DNA of 64,000 bases, taken from the NCBI GenBank assembly GCA_033782935.1, contig JAWQEG010000488.1, positions 868,001-932,000 on the forward strand, in the 5' to 3' direction. The notes under the pieces are model-generated. The model made no database searches, was not told the DNA's origin, and was given only the letters and a program-made list of their open reading frames with translations. Source of the stretch: Petrolisthes cinctipes. Taxonomy: Eukaryota; Arthropoda; Malacostraca; Decapoda; Porcellanidae. Position numbers and translations under genes: made by a program. Positions 50,145-61,425 of the stretch are shown piece after piece. Within the stretch, counting starts at the first letter, position 1; each line of letters opens with the position of its first letter.

Positions 50145-51252
50145 ATCGATCTTTTAGGTGCCCAAAAGTCGATATGTGCATGCATCTTCTGTACCCGTTT
50201 ATATCTCAAATTCTGGCCCTAAACACCCGAAAATTCGATATTTTGGGGTCACAGAAGCGATCTGTACATGCCTACTCCGTGTTAGAGTATTTTCAAAATT
50301 CAGGCCCAAAACATGCTGAAAATCGATATTTTTGGTGCCCAAAGTCAATATGTGCATGTATCTTCTGTACCCGTTTATATCTCAAATTCAGGCTCAAAAC
50401 ACCCGAAAATTCAATATTTTGGGGTCCCAGAAGCAATCTGTACATGCCTATACAGTGCTAGAATATTTTCAAAATATAGGCTAAAAACATGCTAAAAATC
50501 GACATTTTAGGTGCCAAAAAATCGATATCTCAAATTCAGTCCCAAAACACCCGAAACCTCGATATTTTGGGGTCCCAGAAGCGATCTGTACATGCCTACT
50601 CCGTGTTAGAGTATTTTCAAAATTCAGGCCCAAAACATGCTGAAAATCGATATTTTTTGTGCCCAAAGTCAATATGTGCATGTATCTTCTGTACCCGTTT
50701 ATATCTCAAATTCAGGTTCAAAACACCCGAAAATTTAATATTTTGGGGTCCCAGAAGCAATCTGTACAATGCTAGAATATTTTCAAAATATAGGCTAAAA
50801 ACATGCTAAAAATCGATCTTTTAGGTGCCAAAAAGTCGATATCTCAAATTCAGTCCCAAAACACCCGAAAATTCGATATTTTGGGGTCCCAGAAGCGATC
50901 TGTACATGCCTACTCCGTGTTAGAGTATTTTCAAAATACATGCTCAAGACATACTGAAAATCGATCTTTTAGGTGCACAAAAGTCGATATGTGAATGCAT
51001 CTTCAGTACCCGTTTATATCTCAAATTCAGGCTCAAAACACCCGAAAATTCAATATTTTGGGGTCCCAGAAGCAATCTGTACATGCCTACTCAGTGTTAG
51101 AGTATTTTCAAAATACAGGCCCAAAACATGCTGAAAATCGATATTTTAGATGCCCAAAGTCAATATGTGCATGTATCTTCTGTACCCGTTTATATCTCAA
51201 ATTCAGGCTCAAAACACCCGAAAATTCAATATTTTGGGGTCCCAGAAGCAAT
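50002..51252 (+). repeat. Block Q, copy 2, right of the octamer domain
   Basis: Second copy of 45840-47090. Differences are minor: gctaaaaac for gcgaaaaac near 50472, cctatacag for cctacacag near 50450, caaattcag for caaatacag near 50387, and gtgccaaaaagtcg for gtgccaaaaattcg near 50827. Confidence 0.84.
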
Positions 51253-51450
51253 CTGTACAGTGCTAGAATATTTTCAAAATATAGGCTAAAAACATGCTAA
51301 AAATCGATCCTTTAGGTGCCAAAAAGTCGATATCTCAAATTCAGTCCCAAAACACCCGAAAATTCGATATTTAGGGGTCCCAGAAGCGATCTGTACATGC
51401 CTACTCCGTGTTAGAGTATTTTCAAAATACATGCTCAAAACATATTGAAA
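50145..51450 (+). repeat. A-B-C-B-C-A-B-C run
   Basis: A1 50145, B1 50322, C 50498, B 50646, C 50812, A 50960, B 51137, C 51303 (atcgatcctttagg). All but the last monomer belong to block Q copy 2. The C-B-C order at 50498-50959 means an A was lost between C and B. Confidence 0.87.
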
Positions 51451-54400
51451 ATCGATCTTTTAGGTGCACAAAAGTCGATATGTGCATGCATCTTCAGTAC
51501 CCGTTTATATCTCAAATTCAGGCTCAAAACACCCGAAAATTCAATATTTTGGGGTCCCAGAAGCAATCTGTATATGCCTACTCAGTGCTAGAATATTTTC
51601 AAAATATAGGCTAAAAACATGCTAAAAATCGACATTTTAGGTGCCAAAAAATCGATATCTCAAATTCAGTCCCAAAACACCCGAAAATTCGATATTTAGA
51701 GGTCCCAGAAGGTATCTGTACATGCCTACTCCGTGTTAGAGTATTTTCAAAATACAGGCCAAAAACATTTTGAAAATCGATCTTTTAGGTGCCCAAAAGT
51801 CGATATGTGCATGCATCTTCTGTACCCGTTTATATCTCAAGTTCTGGCCCTAAACACCCGAAAATTCGATATTTTGGGGTCCCAGAAGCGATCTGTACAT
51901 GCCTACTCCGTGTTAGAGTATTTTCAAAATTCAGGCCCAAAATATGCTGAAAATCGATATTTTAGATGCCCAAAGTCAATATGTGCATGTATCTTCTGTA
52001 CCCGTTTATATCTCAAATTCAGGCTCAAAACACCCGAAAATTCAATATTTTGGGGTCCCAGAAGCAATCTGTACAGTGCTAGAATATTTTCAAAATATAG
52101 GCTAAAAACATGCTAAAAATCGATCTTTTAGGTGCCAAAAAGTCGATATCTCAAATTCAGTCCCAAAACACCCGAAAATTCGATATTTAGGGGTCCCAGA
52201 AGCGATCTGTACATGCCTACTCCGTGTTAGAGTATTTTCAAAATACATGCTCAAAACATACTGAAAATCGATCTTTTAGGTGCACAAAAGTCGATATGTG
52301 CATGCATCTTCAGTACCCGTTTATATCTCAAATTCAGGCTCAAAACACCCGAAAATTCAATATTTTGGGGTCCCAGAAGCAATCTGTACATGCCTACACA
52401 GTGCTAGAATATTTTCAAAATATAGGCTAAAAACATGCTAAAAATCGACATTTTAGGTGCCAAAAAATCGATATCTCAAATTCAGTCCCAAAACACCCGA
52501 AAATTCGATATTTAGAGGTCACAGAAGGTATCTGTACATGCCTACTCCGTGTTAGAGTATTTTCAAAATACAGGCCAAAAACATACTGAAAATCGATCTT
52601 TTAGGTGCCCAAAAGTCGATATGTGCATGCATCTTCTGTACCCGTTTATATCTCAAATTCTGGCCCTAAACACCCGAAAATTCGATATTTTGGGGTCCCA
52701 GAAGCGATCTGTACATGCCTACTCAGTGTTAGAGTATTTTCAAAATTCAGGCCCAAAACATGCTGAAAATCGATATTTTAGATGCCCAAAGTCAATATGT
52801 GCATGTATCTTCTGTACCCGTTTATATCTCAAATTCAGGCTCAAAACACCCGAAAATTCAATATTTTGGGGTCCCAGAAGCAATCTGTACAGTGCTAGAA
52901 TATTTTCAAAATATAGGCAAAAAACATGCTAAAAATCGATCTTTTAGGTGCCAAAAAGTCGATATCTCAAATTCAGTCCCAAAACACCCGAAAATTCGAT
53001 ATTTAGGGGTCCCAGAAGCGATCTGTACATGCCTACTCCGTGTTAGAGTATTTTCAAAATACATGCTCAAAACATACTGAAAATCGATCTTTTAGGTGCA
53101 CAAAAGTCGATATGTGCATGCATCTTCAGTACCCGTTTATATCTCAAATTCAGGCTCAAAACACCCGAAAATTCAATATTTTGGGGTCCCAGAAGCAATC
53201 TGTACATGCCTACTCAGTGTTAGAGTATTTTCAAAATACAGGCCCAAAACATGCTGAAAATCGATATTTTAGATGCCCAAAGTCAATATGTGCATGTATC
53301 TTCTGTACCCGTTAATATCTCAAATTCAGGCTCAAAACACCCGAAATTCATTATTTTGGGGTCCCAGAAGCAATCTGTACAGTGCTAGAATATTTTCATA
53401 ATATAGGCTAAAAACATGCTAAAAATCGACATTTTAGGTGCTAAAAAATCGATATCTCAAATTCAGTCCCAAAACACCCGAAAATTCGATATTTAGAGGT
53501 CCCAGAAGGTATCTGTACATGCCTACTCCGTGTTAGAGTATTTTCAAAATACATGCTCAAAACATACTAGAAATCGATCTTTTAGGTGCACAAAAGTCGA
53601 AAAGTGCATGCATCTTCAGTACCCGTTTATATCTCAAATTCAGGCTCAAAACACCCGAAAATTCAATATTTTGGGGTCCCAGATGCAATCTGTACATGCC
53701 TACTCAGTGTTAGAGTATTTTCAAAATACAGGCCCAAAACATGCTGAAAATCGATATTTTAGATGCCCAAAGTCAATATGTGCATGTATCTTCTGTACCC
53801 GTTTATATCTCAAATTCAGGCTCAAAACACCCGAAATTCATTATTTTGAGGTCCCAGAAGCAATTTGTACAGTGCTAGAATATTTTCAAAATATAGGCTA
53901 AAAACATGCTAAAAATCGACATTTTAGGTGCCAAAAAATCGATATCTCAAATTCAGTCCCAAAACACCCGAAAATTCGATATTTAGGGGTCCCAGAAGCG
54001 ATCTGTACATGCCTACTCCGTGTTAGAGTATTTTCAAAATACATGCTCAAAACATACTGAAAATCGATCTTTTAGGTGCACAAAAGTCGATATGTGCATG
54101 CATCTTCAGTACCCGTTTATATCTCAAATTCAGGCTCAAAACACCCGAAAATTCAATATTTTGGGGTCCCAGAAGCAATCTGTACATGCCTACTCAGTGT
54201 TAGAGTATTTTCAAAATACAGACCCAAAACATGCTAAAAATCGATATTTTAGATGCCCAAAGTCAATATGTGCATGTATCTTCTGTACCCGTTTATATCT
54301 CAAATTCAGGCTCAAAACACCCGAAAATTCAATATTTTGGGGTCCCAGAAGCAATCTGTACATGCCTACACAGTGCTAGAATATTTTAAAAATATAGGCT

Positions 54401-57016
54401 AAAAACATGCTAAAAATCGACATTTTTAGTGCCAAAAAATCGATATCTCAAATTCAGTCCAAAAACTCCCGAAAATTCGATATTTAGAGGTCCCAGAAGG
54501 TATCTGTACATGCTTACTCCGTGTTAGAGTATTTTCAAAATACAGGCCAAAAACATACTGAAAATCGATCTTTTAGGTGCCCAAAAGTCGATATGTGCAT
54601 GCATCTTCTGTACCCGTTTATATCTCAAATTCTGGCCCTAAACACCCGAAAATTCGATATTTTAGGGTCCCAGAAGCGATCTGTACATGCCTACTCCGTG
54701 TTAGAGTATTTTCAAAATTCAGGCCCAAAACATGCTGAAAATCGATATTTTAGATGCCCAAAGTCAATATGTGCATTTATCTTCTGTACCCGTTTATATC
54801 TCAAATTCAGGCTCAAAACACCCGAAAATTCAATATTTTGGGGTCCCAGAAGCAATCTGTACAGTGCTAGAATATTTTCAAAATATAGGCAAAAAACATG
54901 CTAAAAATCGATCTTTTAGGTGCCAAAAAATCGATATCTCAAATTCAGTCCCAAAACACCCGAAAATTCGATATTTAGGGGTCCCAGAAGCGATCTGTAC
55001 ATGCCTACTCCGTGTTAGAGTATTTTCAAAATACATGCTCAAAACATACTGAAAATCGATCTTTTAGGTGCACAAAAGTCGATATGTGCATGCATCTTCA
55101 GTACCCGTTTATATCTCAAATTCAGGCTCAAAACACCCGAAAATTCAATATTTTGGGGTCCCAGAAGCAATCTGTACATGCCTACTCAGTGTTAGAGTAT
55201 TTTCAAAATACAGGCCCAAAACATCCTGAAAATCGATATTTTAGATGCCCAAAGTCAATATGTGCATGTATCTTCTGTACCCGTTTATATCTCAAATTCA
55301 GGCTCAAAAAACCCGAAATTCATTATTTTGGGGTCCCAGAAGCAATCTGTACAGTGCTAGAATATTTTCAAAATATAGGCTAAAAACATGCTAAAAATCG
55401 ACATTTTAGGTGCCAAAAAATCGATATCTCAAATTCAGTCCCAAAACACCCGAAAATTCGATATTTAGAGGTCCCAGAAGGTATCTGTACATGCCTACTC
55501 CGTGTTAGAGTATTTTCAAAATACATTCTCAAAACATACTGAAAATCGATCTTTTAGGTGCACAAAAGTCGATATGTGCATGCATCTTCTGTACCCGTTT
55601 ATATCTCAAATTCAGGCTCAAAACACCCGAAAATTCAATATTTTGGGGTCCCAGATGCAATCTGTACATGCCTACTCAGTGTTAGAGTATTTTCAAAATA
55701 CAGGCCCAAAACATGCTGAAAATCGATATTTTAGATGCCCAAAGTCAATATGTGCATTTATCTTCTGTACCCGTTTATATCTCAAATTCAGGCTCAAAAC
55801 ACCCGAAAATTCAATATTTTGGGGTCCCAGAAGTAATCTGTACAGTGCTAGAATATTTTCAAAATATAGGCAAAAAACATGCTAAAAATCGATCTTTTAG
55901 GTGCCAAAAAGTCGATATCTCAAATTCAGTCCCAAAACACCCGAAAATTCGATATTTAGGGGTCCCAGAAGCGATCTGTACATGCCTACTCCGTGTTAGA
56001 GTATTTTCAAAATACATGCTCAAAACATACTGAAAATCGATCTTTTAGGTGCACAAAAGTCGATATGTGCATGCATCTTCAGTACCCGTTTATATCTCAA
56101 ATTCAGGCTCAAAACACCCGAAAATTCAATATTTTGGGGTCCCAGAAGCAATCTGTACATGCCTACTCAGTGTTAGAGTATTTTCAAAATACAGGCCCAA
56201 AACATGCTGAAAATCGATATTTTAGATGCCCAAAGTCAATATGTGCATGTATCTTCTGTACCCGTTTATATCTCAAATTCAGGCTCAAAACACCCGAAAA
56301 TTCAATATTTTGGGGTCCCAGAAGCAATCTGTACAGTGCTAGAATATTTTCAAAATATAGGCAAAAAACATTCTAAAAATCGATCTTTTAGGTGCCAAAA
56401 AGTCGATATCTCAAATTCAGTCCCAAAACACCCGAAAATTCGATATTTAGGGGTCCCAGAAGCGATCTGTACATGCCTACTCCGTGTTAGAGTATTTTCA
56501 AAATACATGCTCAAAACATACTGAAAATCGATCTTTTAGGGGCACAAAAGTCGATATGTGCATGCATCTTCAGTACTCGTTTATATCTCAAATTCAGGCT
56601 CAAAACACCCGAAAATTCAATATTTTGGGGTCCCAGATGCAATCTGTACATGCCTACTCAGTGTTAGAGTATTTTCAAAATACAGGCCCAAAACATGCTG
56701 AAAATCGATATTTTAGATGCCCAAAGTCAATATGTGCATGTATCTTCTGTACCCGTTTATATCTCAAATTCAGACTCAAAACACCCGAAATTCATTATTT
56801 TGGGGTCCCAGAAGCAATCTGTACAGTGCTAGAATATTTTCAAAATATAGGCTAAAAACTTGCTAAAAATCGACATTTTAGGTGCGAAAAAATCGATTTC
56901 TCAAATTCAGTCCCAAAACACCCGAAAATTCGATATTTAGAGGTCCCAGAAGGTATCTGTACATGCCTACTCCGTGTTAGAGTATTTTCAAAATACAGGC
57001 CAAAAACATACTGAAA
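51451..57016 (+). repeat. Large tandem duplication D4, unit 1 (5,566 bp)
   Basis: Starts with two A-C-A-B-C pentamers of 816 bp (51451 and 52267), followed by eight A-B-C trimers at 53083, 53573, 54063, 54564, 55055, 55545, 56036 and 56527. Trimer lengths are 490, 491 or 501 bp. The 490-bp ones have cccgaaattcattatt, a 1-bp loss. Rare shared markers: acattttgaaaatcg (51769), ctcaagttctgg (51837), gtcgaaaagtgcatg (53597), ccagatgcaatctg and ggcaaaaaacatgc. Confidence 0.88.
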
Positions 57017-58562
57017 ATCGATCTTTTAGGTGCCCAAAAGTCGATATGTACATGCATCTTCAGTACCCGTTTATATCTCAAATTCAGGCTCAAAACACCC
57101 GAAAATTCAATATTTTGGGGTCCCAGAAGCAATCTGTATATGCCTACTCAGTGCTAGAATATTTTCAAAATATAGGCTAAAAACATGCTAAAAATCGACA
57201 TTTTAGGTGCCAAAAAATCGATATCTCAAATTCAGTCCCAAAACACCCGAAAATTCGATATTTAGAGGTCCCAGAAGGTATCTGTACATGCCTACTCCGT
57301 GTTAGAGTATTTTCAAAATACAGGCCAAAAACATTTTGAAAATCGATCTTTTAGGTGCCCAAAAGTCGATATGTGCATGCATCTTCTGTACCCGTTTATA
57401 TCTCAAGTTCTGGCCCTAAACACCCGAAAATTCGATATTTTGGGGTCCCAGAAGCGATCTGTACATGCCTACTCCGTGTTAGAGTATTTTCAAAATTCAG
57501 GCCCAAAATATGCTGAAAATCGATATTTTAGATGCCCAAAGTCAATATGTGCATGTATCTTCTGTACCCGTTTATATCTCAAATTCAGGCTCAAAACACC
57601 CGAAAATTCAATATTTTGGGGTCCCAGAAGCAATCTGTACAGTGCTAGAATATTTTCAAAATATAGGCTAAAAACATGCTAAAAATCGATCTTTTAGGTG
57701 CCAAAAAGTCGATATCTCAAATTCAGTCCCAAAACACCCGAAAATTCGATATTTAGGGGTCCCAGAAGCGATCTGTACATGCCTACTCCGTGTTAGAGTA
57801 TTTTCAAAATACATGCTCAAAACATACTGAAAATCGATCTTTTAGGTGCACAAAAGTCGATATGTGCATGCATCTTCAGTACCCGTTTATATCTCAAATT
57901 CAGGCTCAAAACACCCGAAAATTCAATATTTTGGGGTCCCAGAAGCAATCTGTACATGCCTACACAGTGCTAGAATATTTTCAAAATATAGGCTAAAAAC
58001 ATGCTAAAAATCGACATTTTAGGTGCCAAAAAATCGATATCTCAAATTCAGTCCCAAAACACCCGAAAATTCGATATTTAGAGGTCACAGAAGGTATCTG
58101 TACATGCCTACTCCGTGTTAGAGTATTTTCAAAATACAGGCCAAAAACATACTGAAAATCGATCTTTTAGGTGCCCAAAAGTCGATATGTGCATGCATCT
58201 TCTGTACCCGTTTATATCTCAAATTCTGGCCCTAAACACCCGAAAATTCGATATTTTGGGGTCCCAGAAGCGATCTGTACATGCCTACTCAGTGTTAGAG
58301 TATTTTCAAAATTCAGGCCCAAAACATGCTGAAAATCGATATTTTAGATGCCCAAAGTCAATATGTGCATGTATCTTCTGTACCCGTTTATATCTCAAAT
58401 TCAGGCTCAAAACACCCGAAAATTCAATATTTTGGGGTCCCAGAAGCAATCTGTACAGTGCTAGAATATTTTCAAAATATAGGCAAAAAACATGCTAAAA
58501 ATCGATCTTTTAGGTGCCAAAAAGTCGATATCTCAAATTCAGTCCCAAAACACCCGAAAATT

Positions 58563-58590
58563 CGATATTTAGGGGTCCCAGAAGGTATCT
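58563..58590 (+). repeat. Crossover junction inside a C monomer
   Basis: The C at 58501 reads gatatttaggggtcccag (Cx-like, as at 52990) and then aaggtatctg (Cy-like, as at 53507). Left of the join the match is to 52935-53000, right of it to 53500 onward. One 490-bp trimer is missing between. Confidence 0.8.
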
Positions 58591-60699
58591 GTACATGCCT
58601 ACTCCGTGTTAGAGTATTTTCAAAATACATGCTCAAAACATACTAGAAATCGATCTTTTAGGTGCACAAAAGTCGAAAAGTGCATGCATCTTCAGTACCC
58701 GTTTATATCTCAAATTCAGGCTCAAAACACCCGAAAATTCAATATTTTGGGGTCCCAGATGCAATCTGTACATGCCTACTCAGTGTTAGAGTATTTTCAA
58801 AATACAGGCCCAAAACATGCTGAAAATCGATATTTTAGATGCCCAAAGTCAATATGTGCATGTATCTTCTGTACCCGTTTATATCTCAAATTCAGGCTCA
58901 AAACACCCGAAATTCATTATTTTGAGGTCCCAGAAGCAATTTGTACAGTGCTAGAATATTTTCAAAATATAGGCTAAAAACATGCTAAAAATCGACATTT
59001 TAGGTGCCAAAAAATCGATATCTCAAATTCAGTCCCAAAACACCCGAAAATTCGATATTTAGGGGTCCCAGAAGCGATCTGTACATGCCTACTCCGTGTT
59101 AGAGTATTTTCAAAATACATGCTCAAAACATACTGAAAATCGATCTTTTAGGTGCACAAAAGTCGATATGTGCATGCATCTTCTGTACCCGTTTATATCT
59201 CAAATTCAGGCTCAAAACACCCGAAAATTCAATATTTTGGGGTCCCAGAAGCAATCTGTACAGTGCTAGAATATTTTCAAAATATAGGCTAAAAACATGC
59301 TAAAAATCGATCTTTTAGGTGCCAAAAAGTCGATATCTCAAATTCAGTCCCAAAACACCCGAAAATTCGATATTTAGGGGTCCCAGAAGCGATCTGTACA
59401 TGCCTACTCCGTGTTAGAGTATTTTCAAAATACATGCTCAAAACATACTGAAAATCGATCTTTTAGGTGCACAAAAGTCGATATGTGCATGCATCTTCAG
59501 TACCCGTTTATATCTCAAATTCAGGCTCAAAACACCCGAAAATTCAATATTTTGGGGTCCCAGAAGCAATCTGTACATGCCTACTCAGTGTTAGAGTATT
59601 TTCAAAATACAGACCCAAAACATGCTAAAAATCGATATTTTAGATGCCCAAAGTCAATATGTGCATGTATCTTCTGTACCCGTTTATATCTCAAATTCAG
59701 GCTCAAAACACCCGAAAATTCAATATTTTGGGGTCCCAGAAGCAATCTGTACATGCCTACACAGTGCTAGAATATTTTAAAAATATAGGCTAAAAACATG
59801 CTAAAAATCGACATTTTTAGTGCCAAAAAATCGATATCTCAAATTCAGTCCAAAAACTCCCGAAAATTCGATATTTAGAGGTCCCAGAAGGTATCTGTAC
59901 ATGCTTACTCCGTGTTAGAGTATTTTCAAAATACAGGCCAAAAACATACTGAAAATCGATCTTTTAGGTGCCCAAAAGTCGATATGTGCATGCATCTTCT
60001 GTACCCGTTTATATCTCAAATTCTGGCCCTAAACACCCGAAAATTCGATATTTTGGGGTCCCAGAAGCGATCTGTACATGCCTACTCCGTGTTAGAGTAT
60101 TTTCAAAATTCAGGCCCAAAACATGCTGAAAATCGATATTTTAGATGCCCAAAGTCAATATGTGCATTTATCTTCTGTACCCGTTTATATCTCAAATTCA
60201 GGCTCAAAACACCCGAAAATTCAATATTTTGGGGTCCCAGAAGCAATCTGTACAGTGCTAGAATATTTTCAAAATATAGGCAAAAAACATGCTAAAAATC
60301 GATCTTTTAGGTGCCAAAAAATCGATATCTCAAATTCAGTCCCAAAACACCCGAAAATTCGATATTTAGGGGTCCAAGAAGCGATCTGTACATGCCTACT
60401 CCGTGTTAGAGTATTTTCAAAATACATGCTCAAAACATACTGAAAATCGATCTTTTAGGTGCACAAAAGTCGATATGTGCATGCATCTTCAGTACCCGTT
60501 TATATCTCAAATTCAGGCTCAAAACACCCGAAATTTCAATATTTTGGGGTCCCAGAAGCAATCTGTACATGCCTACTCAGTGTTAGAGTATTTTCAAAAT
60601 ACAGGCCCAAAACATGCTGAAAATCGATATTTTAGATGCCCAAAGTCAATATGTGCATGTATCTTCTGTACCCGTTTATATCTCAAATTCAGGCTCAAA

Positions 60700-60775
60700 A
60701 AACCCGAAATTCATTATTTTGGGGTCCCAGAAGCAATCTGTACAGTGCTAGAATATTTTCAAAATATAGGCAAAA
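60700..60775 (+). repeat. Crossover junction inside a B monomer
   Basis: The B at 60623 starts like the B at 55232 (ctcaaaaaacccgaaattc) and ends like the B at 56213 (ggcaaaaaacattctaaaa). Two 491-bp trimers (982 bp) are missing between. Confidence 0.78.
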
Positions 60776-61425
60776 AACATTCTAAAAATCGATCTTTTAG
60801 GTGCCAAAAAGTCGATATCTCAAATTCAGTCCCAAAACACCCGAAAATTCGATATTTAGGGGTCCCAGAAGCGATCTGTACATGCCTACTCCGTGTTAGA
60901 GTATTTTCAAAATACATGCTCAAAACATACTGAAAATCGATCTTTTAGGGGCACAAAAGTCGATATGTGCATGCATCTTCAGTACCCGTTTATATCTCAA
61001 ATTCAGGCTCAAAACACCCGAAAATTCAATATTTTGGGGTCCCAGATGCAATCTGTACATGCCTACTCAGTGTTAGAGTATTTTCAAAATACAGGCCCAA
61101 AACATGCTGAAAATCGATATTTTAGATGCCCAAAGTCAATATGTGCATGTATCTTCTGTACCCGTTTATATCTCAAATTCACGCTCAAAACACCCGAAAT
61201 TCATTATTTTGGGGTCCCAGAAGCAATCTGTACAGTGCTAGAATATTTTCAAAATATAGGCTAAAAACATGCTAAAAATCGACATTTTAGGTGCGAAAAA
61301 ATCGATTTCTCAAATTCAGTCCCAAAACACCCGAAAATTCGATATTTAGAGGTCCCAGAAGGTATCTGTACATGCCTACTCCGTGTTAGAGTATTTTCAA
61401 AATACAGGCCAAAAACATACTGAAA

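Larger units (their letters stand above)
57017..61425 (+). repeat. Large tandem duplication D4, unit 2 (4,409 bp)
   Basis: Directly follows unit 1 and matches it at offsets 5,566 (57136-58570), 5,076 (58584-59060), 5,391 (59454-60700) and 4,409 (60770-61425). The steps are a loss of 490 bp (one trimer), a gain of 315 bp (A 59139 plus C 59306) and a loss of 982 bp (two trimers); 5,566-490+315-982 = 4,409. Rare markers such as acattttgaaaatcg (57335) and gtcgaaaagtgcatg (58673) confirm the pairing. Confidence 0.88.

Noticed and set aside
60403..60933. Open reading frames of 60-176 codons across the window, the longest here
   Set aside because: They recur with the repeat period and share the same stops. 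They persist because 501 is a multiple of 3 and the consensus is poor in stops in those frames. Overlapping frames are equally open, the frame breaks at 491-bp units, and the translations match no family I recognise. No promoter, splice or codon-use signal supports coding.
26560..61425. The large duplications as assembly artefacts
   Set aside because: Not fully excluded. Copies differ by private substitutions and by different in-register indels, which a simple duplicated contig would not show. Long-read depth would settle it.
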